Assembly (NCBI RefSeq): GCF_001678675.1
Contig: NZ_LZRN01000013.1
Span: 1-64,000, forward strand
Length of the DNA stretch: 64,000 bases
Direction: 5' to 3'
Source: Gelidibacter algens
GTDB taxonomy: Bacteria > Bacteroidota > Bacteroidia > Flavobacteriales > Flavobacteriaceae
Position 1 is the stretch's first letter. Each line of letters begins with the position of its first letter. This document shows positions 23,047 to 33,566 of the stretch, piece after piece. Both the position numbers and the translations under genes were made by a program. The notes beneath the pieces were generated by a model that was given only the letters and a program-made list of their open reading frames with translations, was not told the origin of the DNA and did no database searches.

Positions 23047-24300
23047 TTATTGTATTTGGTTGATTTTAAGATTCTCTTCTTTATCGAAATTAGCAAGTTT
23101 ACTCTTCAGAAGTTGCATATCTTCATTGACTTTTCTATCCAGAATTTTTGCGTAATGCTGAGTGGTTTTTAAAGAGGTGTGTCCTAACATTTTACTCACA
23201 GACTCTATGGGTACACCATTGGAAAGTGTTACTGTAGTTGCAAAAGTATGTCTGGCCAAATGAAATGTAAGATGCTTGTTGATTCCACAGAGATCCGCAA
23301 TCTCTTTAATATATGCATTCATTTTTTGATTGCTTAACACAGGAAGTAAAAGTCCATTTTCTGACAATTCAGAACTATGAGCATATTTTTGCAGAATGGT
23401 TTGGGGAATAGGTAAGAGAGGGATGTTACTTCTTGTGTCAGTTTTACTTCTATTTATTTTTATCCATTGGTCACCAGTGATACCCATAACAATGTTGTTT
23501 TTAGAAAGCTTTTTCACATCAGCATAAGCTAAACCCGTAAAACAACAAAAAACAAAGATGTCTTTCACATGATTTAATCTATCAATTCGGAATTCTTTTT
23601 CAACGAGTGTTTGAAGTTCTTGTTCTGTCAGAAATTCGCGATCCACTATTTTAAGCTTGGCTTTCCAATGTAGGAAGGGGTCTTTATCGATCCAATCGTT
23701 AGCATGGGAAATTCGAATGATTTTTTTAAAATTAGTGATATACTTGATGGCCGAGTTGTGGGCACACTTGCGAGTTGTTTTAAGATAGTATTCAAGACCT
23801 GTGATAAACTTATGGTCAATATCTTGTACGGGAATATCATTTTTCTTGTATTTCTTCTTTATAAAGCTTGCTACGTGTTTTTTGCAAGTGCGATAACGCT
23901 CGGCAGTTCCGGCAGCAAAATCCTTTCCGATTAGACTTTCAACTTCAGTATTGTGTTCCTGGAATATTTCTAGCAGCATTTTTTGAGTTTTGTCTTTTCC
24001 TAAGTAGGCATCTCGAAGAGCGATGGCAGTATATTCCTTTTCTTCTCTTTGAAATTGATGTTGAATTGAGTAAATCTTATTTTTAATTACGCCAAGCTCT
24101 CGATTGATTTCTTGCGCTACCATAGAATTACCTAGGGCAAGTTGGGTTTTGGGGTTCCATTCACTGGACTGAATTTTTCTATGAATACTGCACTCAGCCC
24201 TGCGACCGTCAAGTGTGATACGCAAGTAGATGTTAGCTTTGCCGTGTTCATCGGCCTTGCTTTTTTTGATATAAAACAGAAGAGAAAGAGAATGTGACAC
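23047..24300 (-). CDS. int: Tyrosine-recombinase integrase of the element
   Basis: The 417-residue protein has the Bacteroidota arm-binding domain (LLFYIKKSKADEHGKANIYLRITLDGRRAECS, 8-38), a SAM-like core-binding domain (about 105-215) and the catalytic domain (about 222-400). Active-site residues visible are FHLARHTF (His 347, Arg 350), MLGHTSLKTTQHYAK (His 374, Tyr 383). The usual first catalytic Arg (TGLR) is replaced in CFTGLAYADVKKL, as in the IntDOT group, which is known to lack Arg I. The gene starts 240 bp from the 3' end of tRNA-Ser and points away from it, the standard layout of a tRNA-targeting element, so it should integrate there. Confidence 0.92.
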   Translation of the reverse strand: MSHSLSLLFYIKKSKADEHGKANIYLRITLDGRRAECSIHRKIQSSEWNPKTQLALGNSMVAQEINRELGVIKNKIYSIQHQFQREEKEYTAIALRDAYLGKDKTQKMLLEIFQEHNTEVESLIGKDFAAGTAERYRTCKKHVASFIKKKYKKNDIPVQDIDHKFITGLEYYLKTTRKCAHNSAIKYITNFKKIIRISHANDWIDKDPFLHWKAKLKIVDREFLTEQELQTLVEKEFRIDRLNHVKDIFVFCCFTGLAYADVKKLSKNNIVMGITGDQWIKINRSKTDTRSNIPLLPIPQTILQKYAHSSELSENGLLLPVLSNQKMNAYIKEIADLCGINKHLTFHLARHTFATTVTLSNGVPIESVSKMLGHTSLKTTQHYAKILDRKVNEDMQLLKSKLANFDKEENLKINQIQ

Positions 24301-24481
24301 CGAATAGATTTTAAATTCTCTTCAATTTAGTAAATTTAATTTAAATCGTTTTAATTTTAAGTATCTATTTATCAATGGCTTAACTTCAATTCGGTGTCAG
24401 TTGGAAAGAGAATTTTAGTGACACCGAATTAGCCCCTTTTAGGATGATATTATATGATATCAAATGAAATCATCCAAAATT

Positions 24482-24516
24482 AAAAACCCTGTAAATCAAC
24501 GATTTACAGGGTTTTT
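24482..24516. terminator. Bidirectional terminator between the integrase and tRNA-Ser
   Basis: AAAAACCCTGTAAATC (24482-24497) pairs perfectly with GATTTACAGGGTTTTT (24501-24516) around AAC, giving a 16-bp stem flanked by A and T tracts. It ends the tRNA transcript on the minus strand and may belong to the attachment region. Confidence 0.8.
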
Positions 24517-24539
24517 GGTGCCTTTTGTAGGACTTTTCG

Positions 24540-24624
24540 CGGAGAAAGAGGGATTCGAACCCCCGGAGGTGTGACCCTCAACAGTTTTCAAGACTGCCGC
24601 ATTCGACCGCTCTGCCATTTCTCC
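24540..24624 (-). tRNA. tRNA-Ser (anticodon TGA)
   Basis: On the minus strand the acceptor arms GGAGAAA and TTTCTCC pair, with a D-arm GGCAGAGCGGTCGAATGC, an anticodon loop CTTGAAA (anticodon TGA) in the stem CAGT/ACTG, a long variable arm with GTTGAGGGTCACACCTC (class II tRNA) and the T-arm GGGGGTTCGAATCCC. CCA is not encoded. Its 3' end faces the integrase gene and is the likely attB site. Confidence 0.95.
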
Positions 24625-24872
24625 AGTGTCTCTAGCGTTTGCCTTTTTTCAAGTTTGCCGTTATTGTGAACAAAATATGCTCTCAGCGGGCTTGCCCGGC
24701 TATGCAACCACAGGTTGCTTAGGCGGGTGCAAATATAGAACCCTTTTTTAATTCTTTCAAATAAAATCACAACTTTTTATCCAAATAAATTCTTCTATTA
24801 AATTAAATTATCGAAATGGTTTATAAATGCAATGGACATGGCTTATTTTTGTCCTAATTGAAATGAATACCA

Positions 24873-25502
24873 ATGGATATAATAGAAAGTTTACAATGGC
24901 GCTATGCCACTAAAAAATTTGATAGGAATAAGAATCTTACCGATGAAAAGCTGCAGACTCTTAAACAGGCCTTTAACCTCACAGCCACATCTTTTGGCTT
25001 GCAAACCATTTCATTGCTTATCATTGAAAACGAGACCCTAAGAAATGAATTGTTGCCAGCAGCCTACAATCAAAAGCAAATTGTGGAGGCGTCACATTTA
25101 TTGATCCTTTGTATTAAGGATCATATTAACACAAATGATGTGGATGAGCTCTTTGATAATGTCAGTTATTTGAGGAATACTCCAGAAACTATTTTGGAGC
25201 CTTACAGGAATGATCTGAAATCAATGATGCAAAAAATGACTCAGGAGCAACAACAGGAGTGGTCCATTAAACAGGCCTATATTGCCTTAGGGAATTTAAT
25301 GACTGTTTGTGCTGTGGAGCGCATCGATTCATGCCCAATGGAAGGTTTTGACCGTGCTCAATATGATAACATTTTAAAGCTCCATGAGAAAGAACTGAAA
25401 TCTGTTTTGTTATTGCCGGTTGGCTATAGGGCAGAAGATGACATGTTCGCAAATTTTAAAAAAGTGAGAAAGGCTTTGAAATATAGCATTATCGAAATGT
25501 AA
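24873..25502 (+). CDS. NAD(P)H-dependent nitroreductase-family oxidoreductase
   Basis: The 209-residue protein begins MDIIESLQWRYATKKFDRNKNLTDEKLQTLKQAFNLTATSFGLQ, the FMN-binding start of NfsB-like nitroreductases (RYATKKFD, then SFGLQ), with EASHLLILCIKD, WSIKQAYIALGNLMTVCAVERIDSCPMEGFD and LPVGYRAEDD as further family motifs. It is about 10 residues shorter than E. coli NfsB. Such enzymes reduce quinones, nitro compounds or enones with NAD(P)H. It is the first gene outside the mobile element, alone on the plus strand. Confidence 0.9.
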   Translation: MDIIESLQWRYATKKFDRNKNLTDEKLQTLKQAFNLTATSFGLQTISLLIIENETLRNELLPAAYNQKQIVEASHLLILCIKDHINTNDVDELFDNVSYLRNTPETILEPYRNDLKSMMQKMTQEQQQEWSIKQAYIALGNLMTVCAVERIDSCPMEGFDRAQYDNILKLHEKELKSVLLLPVGYRAEDDMFANFKKVRKALKYSIIEM

Positions 25503-25536
25503 AAGATTTAATGAAGGTGGTTTTAAAACTTTATTC

Positions 25537-25917
25537 TTATTCGATCATTTTATTACCATTCGCCTTATAATCCTCACCCATTCCTGAGACATACCCTCTA
25601 AAAAGCAGATTTTCTAAATTACCAATAAGATCAAACTCAGCTTCCTGAATCATAAAACCAGCTGAAAGTTTGCTATCCACAATTTTCAAATCGTAAAGGT
25701 CAAATGCTCCCACGTCAGAAGTGACGCTTCCAGAATAAGCACCTTCTGCATTTTTTGTAATTGTCATAGTGGCTGACACATCCCCTTGTGGTGTACTTTC
25801 TATCAACAAGCTCCAAGCACCCAAGTAAGGATCAACTTTTACTACATTTTTGCTGGAACCACAATTGGTTAACATAATCGAAGTAATTAAGACAAATAAC
25901 AAATAGGACTTTTTCAT
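25537..25917 (-). CDS. Hypothetical lipoprotein
   Basis: The 126-residue protein starts with a lipoprotein signal (MKKSYLLFVLITSIMLTNCGSS, Cys about 19), followed by a small beta-rich domain: YLGAWSLLIESTPQGDVSATMTITKNAEGAYSGSVTSDVGAFDLYDLKIVDSKLSAGFMI and LENLLFRGYVSGMGEDYKANGNKM. The WSLxxxTPxG ... TMTI ... GxYSGxxxS layout resembles the small lipocalin-like beta domains found in many flavobacterial secreted proteins. It should be anchored in the outer membrane or face the periplasm. The function is unknown. Confidence 0.75.
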   Translation of the reverse strand: MKKSYLLFVLITSIMLTNCGSSKNVVKVDPYLGAWSLLIESTPQGDVSATMTITKNAEGAYSGSVTSDVGAFDLYDLKIVDSKLSAGFMIQEAEFDLIGNLENLLFRGYVSGMGEDYKANGNKMIE

Positions 25918-26077
25918 GGTAAGGTCGGTTTTTACAACCTAAATGTACAAAATTTTTTATTACTGATGAACTTTGGTTTTTGGGCTTTTTAAGGTCATAA
26001 AATATGATGTTTCACTTTTTCAATGAACATATAAATCGTAATTTTGAATCATAAATTTATGAATTAATAGCGTAGTT

Positions 26078-27277
26078 ATGCCAGGATTTGAATTGTTTGG
26101 AAGTGCTGAACGTAAAGAGGTAAATGATGTGTTGGAAAACGGTGTGTTGATGCGTTACGGTTTTGACGGCATGCGAAACGGACATTGGAAAGCCAAAGAA
26201 TTGGAAGCAGAGTTACAATCCTCTTTTCAAACTAAACATGTACACTTGGTTTCCAGCGGAACAGCTGCGGTTTCAGTAGCACTTGCCGCTGCAGGAATTG
26301 GTGCAGGTGATGAGGTCATCATGCCATCGTTCACGTTTGTGGCAAGTTTTGAAGCTATTATGATGCTTGGAGCTATTCCTATTTTGGTGGATATAGATGA
26401 TACCTTAACTTTAGATCCAAAAGCGGTTGAAAATGCAATCACGCCAAGAACAAAAGCGGTCATGGTAGTGCACATGTGCGGCAGCATGGGAAATATGGAC
26501 GCACTGCAGGTCATATGTGATGCACATAACTTAGTTTTAATAGAAGACGCTTGCCAGGCCATTGGTGGAACTTATAAAGACAAGCCTTTGGGAAGTATCG
26601 GAGATTTGGGTTGTTTTTCATTTGATTTTGTAAAAACCATTACCTGTGGTGAAGGTGGTGCAGTCATTACGAATACTAATGACTACTATCTCAATGCTGA
26701 CCATTATACTGATCACGGCCATGACCATGAAGGCAGTGATAGAGGTGCCGAAACCCATCCGTTTTTGGGCTACAATTTTAGGATTTCTGAACTTCATGCA
26801 GCTGTTGGGTTAGCCCAAGTGCGACGGTTGCCTGAATTTTTGTCCATCCAAAAGAAAAACTATACAGTGCTCAGGGAAGCCCTTTCTGAAATTGCAGAAG
26901 TGAATTTTAGAAGAGTGCCTGATGGTGGCGAGGAAAGTTATGCTTTTTTAAATTTTTTCCTTCCAGATCTGGAAATCGCAAGAAAAGCTTCTAAAAATCT
27001 GAAGGACGCCGGCATTGACGCCTGTTTTCATTATTTTGATAACAATTGGCATTATGTGCGTAAGTGGAACCATCTGAAGGACATAAAAAGCCTCTTTCCA
27101 ATATCTGCTGAAGTAAAAGCTGGTCTGGAGTATTTAGAAACAAAAGCATTTGAACAGTCTGATCATTTTATTGGGAGAAATATCTCGTGCTTGATCAAAT
27201 TATCATGGACAGAAGAAGAAGTGAAATTACGGGCACAAAAAATGGTGACCGCTATTCAACAATCCTTAAAGTCTTAA
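26078..27277 (+). CDS. DegT/DnrJ/EryC1/StrS-family PLP aminotransferase
   Basis: These fold-type I aminotransferases transfer an amino group to keto-sugars. The 399 residues contain HLVSSGTAAVSVALAAAGIGAGDEVIMPSFTFVAS (about 53-87), the PLP aspartate region LIEDACQAIGGTYKDKPLGSIGDLGCFSFDFVKTITCGEGG with the Schiff-base lysine in DFVKT, and GYNFRISELHAAVGLAQ near residue 240. The exact sugar substrate cannot be read, and no other sugar genes are adjacent. A -7-like TAATTTTG lies at 26039-26046. The gene converges with ribB, the two stops overlapping by 4 bp. Confidence 0.9.
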   Translation: MPGFELFGSAERKEVNDVLENGVLMRYGFDGMRNGHWKAKELEAELQSSFQTKHVHLVSSGTAAVSVALAAAGIGAGDEVIMPSFTFVASFEAIMMLGAIPILVDIDDTLTLDPKAVENAITPRTKAVMVVHMCGSMGNMDALQVICDAHNLVLIEDACQAIGGTYKDKPLGSIGDLGCFSFDFVKTITCGEGGAVITNTNDYYLNADHYTDHGHDHEGSDRGAETHPFLGYNFRISELHAAVGLAQVRRLPEFLSIQKKNYTVLREALSEIAEVNFRRVPDGGEESYAFLNFFLPDLEIARKASKNLKDAGIDACFHYFDNNWHYVRKWNHLKDIKSLFPISAEVKAGLEYLETKAFEQSDHFIGRNISCLIKLSWTEEEVKLRAQKMVTAIQQSLKS

Positions 27278-28422
27278 TAACTTTTATAATCCACAATTTC
27301 AAGACCGTAACCAATTATTCCAACACGTTTGGTATGTTCGCTATTGGATAGCAACAACAGTTTATGGATGTTGAGATCGTGCAGAATTTGCGCTCCAATA
27401 CCAAAATCTTTGTGGTCCATGGCAATACTTGGTGCCTTTATAATATCTGTATGATTTTGGCCTTGTCTCAATGTTTTTAATCGGTTCAACAAATCTGTAG
27501 ATTGATGCTGCTGATTAATAAATAGTATAGCCCCTTTACCCTCATCATTGATCAATTTGAACATGTCATCCAATTTCTTATCAGCGTTATTGGTCAAGGT
27601 GCCTAAAATATCATTGTTTACTAGGGTAGAGTTAACCCTGGTCAAAACCGGTTCATTAGTTTTCCAAGCGCCTTTGGTCAGTGCAATATGCACTTGATTA
27701 TTGGTGGTTTGTTGGTAGGCTCTCAATCTGAATTTACCAAAGCGCGTCACGATTTCAAAATCCTCTTTTTTTTCTATTAAAGAGTCGTGTTGCATTCTAT
27801 AAGCTACCAAATCTTCTATGGATACAATCTTAACATCAAATTTCTTGGCTACCTTCATCAGTTGTGGCAATCGCGCCATGGTGCCATCCTCATTCATGAT
27901 TTCTACGATGACTCCTGCAGGTCTTAAGCCCGCTAAGCGTGCAAAATCTATAGCAGCTTCAGTATGTCCTGTGCGTCTTAAGACACCGCCTTGCTTAGCC
28001 ACCAATGGAAAAATATGTCCTGGCCGACCTAACTCGTGGGATTTGGTTTCAGGATCAATAAGTGCTTTGACCGTTTTTGCTCTGTCACTTGCTGAAATTC
28101 CGGTGGACACACCATTACCCCGCAAATCAACAGAAACTGTAAATGCGGTCTCCATAGGGTCAGTATTGTTATGAACCATTGGATGCAGGTCCAATTCTTT
28201 ACAACGCTTTTCAGTAAGTGGTGTACAAATCAATCCGCGGCCATGCGTAGCCATGAAATTAATCATTTCAGGTGTTACCATTTCTGCAGCCGCAACAAAA
28301 TCACCTTCATTTTCTCTATCGGCATCGTCAACAACAATAATCACTTTTCCATTTTTGATATCCTCAATGGCTTCTTCAATGGTATTTAAAATTATTGTTG
28401 TTTTGTCTGTGCTTGTGGTCAT
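27274..28422 (-). CDS. ribB: 3,4-dihydroxy-2-butanone-4-phosphate synthase with a degenerate GTP cyclohydrolase II-like domain
   Basis: The N-terminal half is an intact Rib[49 protein letters not shown] and [31 protein letters not shown]. It makes the four-carbon unit of riboflavin from ribulose 5-phosphate. The C-terminal half is RibA-shaped but lacks the zinc-binding cysteines: the usual C-x10-CxC region reads [21 protein letters not shown], so GTP cyclohydrolase II activity is unlikely and a separate ribA gene should exist. I start at ATG 28422 (MTTSTDKTT); an ATG at 28443 would add seven residues. It is the last gene after ftsK-lolA-lptF/G. Confidence 0.88.
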   Translation of the reverse strand: MTTSTDKTTIILNTIEEAIEDIKNGKVIIVVDDADRENEGDFVAAAEMVTPEMINFMATHGRGLICTPLTEKRCKELDLHPMVHNNTDPMETAFTVSVDLRGNGVSTGISASDRAKTVKALIDPETKSHELGRPGHIFPLVAKQGGVLRRTGHTEAAIDFARLAGLRPAGVIVEIMNEDGTMARLPQLMKVAKKFDVKIVSIEDLVAYRMQHDSLIEKKEDFEIVTRFGKFRLRAYQQTTNNQVHIALTKGAWKTNEPVLTRVNSTLVNNDILGTLTNNADKKLDDMFKLINDEGKGAILFINQQHQSTDLLNRLKTLRQGQNHTDIIKAPSIAMDHKDFGIGAQILHDLNIHKLLLLSNSEHTKRVGIIGYGLEIVDYKSY

Positions 28423-28452
28423 GTTTTTTGAAATTATATGCAAAGATATAGC

Positions 28453-30436
28453 TTATTTTATATTTAGGATAGAGCTTCTATCTAAGTCTTCCTTGATTTT
28501 GTTTTTGATTAAAAAATGGGAAACCCCATATAATGGCAACCCAACTATCATCAAAAACAGATTTACAGGTTTCACTTTTAAACCAAGATGGCTGTAGAAT
28601 GAGCTTGCTTTTATAAAAGTCACTACAAAATAGAGGATATATATTAAAAGTGATATAATGCTTAAATCTAAAGCAGCAGATGCTACTTCTGGTAATTTAT
28701 TGTTTTTGAATATCAAATGTAAAATCAACAAAATGACACCGATGGTGTAGAAAATGAAAGCAAATTTAGAATAATCGACCGTATCAGTAGCCTCTTTTTT
28801 AGAGCGGATAAAATCCTCACTTATAATTAGTCCTTGTTTTTGTAGGTCTTCAATAGTTTGGTTGCGCTTCAATAATTGATTCAGAGCAAACGGTTTGATA
28901 CTCTGATCAAAATCAAGGTCATCATGGTTTTTGATGACATTGATAAGTTTTTCGTTGTGATAAGCATCCAGAAAACTATATTGCACCAGTTCTCCCTCAA
29001 TGATTACCGAGTTTTTAGGTCGCAAATTCAAGAATTTCTTAATAGGATTGAGATAACTGTCAAAATCGAAAAGTCCTTTATCATTTGTAGCACGCGTTGT
29101 GAGATAAACGCCAAGCGGCAACATGATTAATGTAGAAAGCCACGTGGCCAATATTGGATTCAGAGTTCCATCTTCGGCACTGTTTTTAGCAAAGATGCCT
29201 ATAAAATGGTAGGTCAGGAATAAAAGAATAGCAATAACCAAGGGTAAGCCAATACCTCCTTTTCTTATTAAGGCACCTAATGGCGCACCCACAAAGAAAA
29301 GAATAAAACAAGCAAAACCTAAGACATACTTTTCATTGAGGGCAATAAGGTGCTTATTCAGGTTTTTCTCAGACACCTCAAGAAACTGCTGTTTGGTGTC
29401 AATAATTTGTGCTGTACTGCTAATTGTATTTAGTGCTAGATTGACCGTTTGCAATTTAGTTCTTGTGTTAAAGAGATCAAACACATCGCCTTTAAAAATA
29501 CTATCCGTTTCTAACGTCAGGCTACTATTGAGTGTGTTTATCGATGTTCTGGTGTACAACGTTTCTGCCAAATTTTTATATTCGATAGACTTGTTGTTAT
29601 AAAGACTGTCAATGGTATAATTTAGGCCTCCTACGTCAAGCATATTATATCTACTGGTGTAGCTCTTAGCGTCTAAATCCACATCATTTAATGCCTCCAG
29701 ATCGACGTTCATGGTATATGTATCAAAATAGCTTCGGGCAGCTGGTTTTTTCTGAACTTCCTGTGGCTTTTTGCTGTAAATTTCTTCGTAATAGTTGCCA
29801 TTGAACAACACCAATTGAAGAATATTTGAGTTGGGATTGCTTTTTAATTCTCCAGATTCAGCTATAATAACGGTGTAATTTCCAGGACGAGTATCGTTAC
29901 GCTGGTGCATAAGCACATTCGACAGAAATTGCCCTCGATCTCCACTTTTTTTATCGACTTTAATATTAAAATTACCGATTTCATTAAACTGTCCTTCGGC
30001 AATAGCCATTTGTGGTTTGACCTTCGCTATATTTTTTCTCAGATTGTAGGCATTGTATTCCGCCCAAGGAATAACGTTATTTGACAAAAAAAAATGTAGT
30101 AACTGAAAGTAAAATTATGAAGATGCTGAGGCCTCTCATGGCGCGTTGTAGCGAAATCCCTGTAGATTTCATTGCTGCAAACTCATAATTTTCAGCAAAA
30201 CTGCCAAAGACCATTATGGAAACCAACAAGATAGTTAGCGGTAAAATTAATGGGATAAGGGTAGGCGTGATGTAAAGCAGGAACTTGAAGATGACGTCAA
30301 TGTCCAAATCTTTTCCTGCCAATTCAGAAATGTATAGCCAAACGGCCTGTAAAACAAAAATGAGCATGAGTATAACAAACACGCTCAAAAATGTTTTTAA
30401 GTAGGTCTTAAGTATGTACCTATCCAGTATTTTCAT
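28453..30436 (-). CDS. LptF/LptG-family permease (YjgP/YjgQ), split by a frameshift
   Basis: LptF and LptG are the membrane subunits of the ABC transporter that extracts LPS from the inner membrane. The N-terminal part (30436 to about 30080, [30 protein letters not shown], with [26 protein letters not shown]) and the C-terminal part (from about 30087, [24 protein letters not shown] to the four membrane helices at the end) are adjacent and out of frame. The change occurs at a run of nine A at 30086-30094. With eight, the text reads [16 protein letters not shown] without a gap, giving about 650 residues, the normal size. Because the LPS transporter is normally essential, a base error or slippage is more likely than inactivation. 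Confidence 0.85.
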
Positions 30437-30452
30437 AAAGTGAACGCCTTAT

Positions 30453-31094
30453 CTAGTCTAGCTTATTGATGTAATAGCCCTTGTATTTATTGGCGTCAAA
30501 TGTAAACAAGGTTTTTGAAATAGGCTCATTAGTTTTAAAACTATTTACAGTTAACGTAGTTTGTGTACCGTTTTTGCCCACTTCTATAAGATTGTAAATG
30601 TGTTTGGTCTGTGCATCAATACCCAACAGTACTTGTTTAATTTCAGAATTGCTGTCAATAGGCGTCAATTTTACATACTGAATTTTTCTTCCGCCAACAT
30701 TTTGTATGATATCCATAGCATAGTTGTATCCTTCTTTATAAAATGATAACATCTTACTTGGTGTAATGGTGTTTTCATCTTCAGTATTATTTTTTGAAAT
30801 GGTCACCTCTTCATCTTCAGGATTCACAGTATATAGTGTTTTGCCGTCGAAAATACGGGTAACACCAAGAATGTTCAGCAAATATTTTTCACCCTCAATA
30901 ACCACATCCCCGCGGGTTTCCTGATTAATATTTTCACTCGTATTTTTAAGCACATATTTAAAATCAATACTGATGTTTTTATAACCTTTAACCTTGGCAT
31001 TTACTTCATTCAATAAGGTTTTCGCTTTCTCTACGTCTTGCGCATACGTAGAAAACGATAGTAAGGCAATAGCTAATACAATTAATTTTTTCAT
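30453..31094 (-). CDS. lolA: Outer-membrane lipoprotein carrier LolA
   Basis: LolA carries lipoproteins across the periplasm. The 213-residue protein has a signal peptide (MKKLIVLAIALLSFSTYAQD), then the LolA fold: KAKTLLNEVNAKVKGYKNISIDFKYVLKNTSENINQETRGDVVIEGEKYLLNILG, FDGKTLYTVNPEDEEVTIS and TPSKMLSFYKEGYNYAMDI, with KYVKLTPIDSNSEIKQVLLGIDAQTKHI later. Length and motifs fit the Bacteroidota LolA group. It lies 50 bp after ftsK and just before lptF/G, the usual flavobacterial order. Confidence 0.88.
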   Translation of the reverse strand: MKKLIVLAIALLSFSTYAQDVEKAKTLLNEVNAKVKGYKNISIDFKYVLKNTSENINQETRGDVVIEGEKYLLNILGVTRIFDGKTLYTVNPEDEEVTISKNNTEDENTITPSKMLSFYKEGYNYAMDIIQNVGGRKIQYVKLTPIDSNSEIKQVLLGIDAQTKHIYNLIEVGKNGTQTTLTVNSFKTNEPISKTLFTFDANKYKGYYINKLD

Positions 31095-31147
31095 TATTAA
31101 GTAATTTAAAAAATCCTGTTACGGAATTGTCGTTGTTATATTATTTA

Positions 31148-33566
31148 TTATTGTAGTTCATTTGCTAAAAGTTGATCTAAGGCTACAAGATCGGTAACTA
31201 ATACTTGGCGTGCTTTGCTGCCTTCAAATTGTCCAACAATACCAGCAGCTTCCAATTGGTCAATCAATCGGCCCGCTCTATTGTAACCTAATTTCAATTT
31301 TCGTTGTAACAAAGAAGCTGAGCCCTGTTGAGCTGTTACAATCACTTCGGCCGCTTCCCTGAACAGTTTATCTCTGTCGGAGATATCTACATCAAGACTT
31401 GTGCCATTCTCTTCCCCAACATATTCAGGTAAAAGATAGGCGTCTGGATATGCTTTTTGTCCACCAATAAATTCCGTAATCAGTTCAACTTCTGGAGTGT
31501 CTACAAAGGCGCATTGCACCCTGGTCAACTCATTGCCTTGAGTAAAAAGCATGTCGCCGCGACCTATCAACTGGTCAGCACCAGAACTATCTAAAATAGT
31601 CCGCGAGTCAATTTTTGAAGTCACCCTAAAAGCAAGTCGTGCAGGGAAGTTTGCTTTTATAATCCCAGTAATAACGTTCACGGAGGGTCTTTGTGTGGCA
31701 ATGATCAAGTGGATCCCGATGGCACGTGCCAATTGGGCCAAACGCGCAATAGGCGTTTCTACCTCCTTGCCAGCAGTCATAATTAAATCAGCAAACTCAT
31801 CCACTACCAAAACAATATATGGTAAAAATTGATGTCCTTCTTCAGGGTTTAATTTGCGTGCTCTGAATTTATCGTTGTATTCTTTGATGTTTCTGCATAA
31901 TGCGTTTTTTAACATCTCATACCGATTGTCCATCTCAATACACAAAGAATTTAAGGTGTTGATCACTTTGGTATTGTCAGTAATGATCGCGTCCTCACTA
32001 TCCGGTAATTTCGCTAAATAATGACGCTCAATCTTATTGAACAAGGTAAGCTCTACTTTTTTAGGATCTACCAAAACAAATTTTACTTCCGCAGGGTGCT
32101 TTTTGTAAAGCAAAGAGGTCAGAACAGCATTCAACCCCACAGATTTCCCTTGTCCTGTTGCTCCAGCCATCAATAAATGGGGCATTTTGGCCAAATCGAC
32201 CACCATGGTTTCATTGCTGATGGTCTTCCCAAAGGCAATCGGTAATTCCATTTCTGATTTTTGGAATTTTTGCGAGGCTATAACGGATCGCATGGAGACA
32301 ATGGTCGAATTTTTATTTGGCACTTCAATACCAATAGTGCCTTTCCCAGGAATAGGCGCTATAATACGAATGCCCAAAGCTGCCAGAGACAGAGCAATGT
32401 CATCTTCTAAATTCTTAATTTTTGAGATGCGTATACCCGCATTGGGAACAATTTCATACAACGTTACTGTTGGCCCAATCGTTGCTTTAATATTGCTGAT
32501 GCCAATATTATAGTTGTTGAGCGTTTCTACAATTCGGTTTTTATTTTCTTCAAGTTCATCCTGATCAATGGTGATACCTTCAGAGTCATATTTTTTTAAC
32601 AGGTCCAAAGGCGGAAATTGGTATTTGCTCAACTCCAAGGTCGGGTCAAATTGTCCAAAATCGGCCACTAATTTATCTGAAAGATTATTACTTTCTGAGG
32701 CTTCTTCTTTAACATGCTCTACTTCCATCGCCAATTCTTCTTCATCTTCTGGTGGTTCAGCAACTTGAATGTTTAGAGTTGGAGTTACTCCTGTAGGTTC
32801 AGGTTTAGGTTTTGCTGGGACAATGTCTTCTTCTTGTTTGGCAGGTTTTAAATCAAATGCTGCCTTGATATCTTCTGCTTCAGCCGTCAGATCATTGTCT
32901 AGAGGCGCATAAGTATCTGTAGTATACACGTCGTTTTTAAAATCTGCGTTGATGTTTTTTCTAGCGGATTTAAAAAAGGCCACGATAGAATCACCGGTAA
33001 CGTTAAACTTAATGGCCGCATAAATGATCAATCCAAAAAAGAGTAGGAGTGCGGTACCGATAATACCGATGTAATCTTGAAAAAAGGAATTCATTTCAAA
33101 CCCAATGGTGCCGCCAAGAGCGTCGTATTTATGGGCGAAGAATCCGAAGAAAATAGACATCCAAATAGCCGCGAGGGTTCCCCAGATCCAATGGCTTCTT
33201 AGTTTTGATTTGTTGATATCGAGTGTTACATAAATTCCGGAAAGGAATACCAAACCCGCAAGAATGAAGGAGGCAAACCCAAATCCTTTCATAATAAAAA
33301 AGTTACTCACCCAAGCGCCCAGTTTATTGAGCCAGTTTTGTGCAACTACTTCTCGGGATCCAATTTCAGTGAGTGTACTTTGATCAGCTTCTCCAGTAAA
33401 AAAGAAAGATAAAAAGGCAATAAAAAGCAAAATACCGAGAATCATCAACAAGCTTCCAAAAATGAGTTTTTGTTGACTTGTTAGTTTGACCCGCAACTTT
33501 CGGGAGGTTTTTTCGGTCTTTTGTAGTGGAGGTGCTGCTTTTAGTCTTGGTTTTTTTCTTCGCCAT
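31148..33566 (-). CDS. ftsK: FtsK/SpoIIIE-family DNA translocase; small frameshift near the N-terminus
   Basis: FtsK pumps DNA at the division septum and activates XerCD at dif. The main frame (TTG 33496 to 31148, 782 residues) has four membrane segments (about 15-180), a linker rich in E and P, Walker A GATGQGKSVGLNAVL, Walker B FVLVDPKKVE and VVDEFADL, and a C-terminal gamma winged helix (ASLLQRKLKLGYNRAGRLIDQLEAAGIVG). The true start is probably ATG 33566: MAKKKTKTKSSTST lies in another frame and joins KTSRKLRVKLTSQQKL if one base is removed at the A6 run (33508-33513 on the plus strand). So the first 20-odd residues are out of frame in this sequence. Confidence 0.92.

Noticed and set aside
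24588-24770. 60-codon minus-strand frame over tRNA-Ser
   Set aside because: It overlaps the tRNA gene and is a chance frame.
33384-33566. Separate 60-residue gene upstream of ftsK
   Set aside because: Its first part is the displaced N-terminus of FtsK; the rest is out-of-frame reading of the membrane domain.
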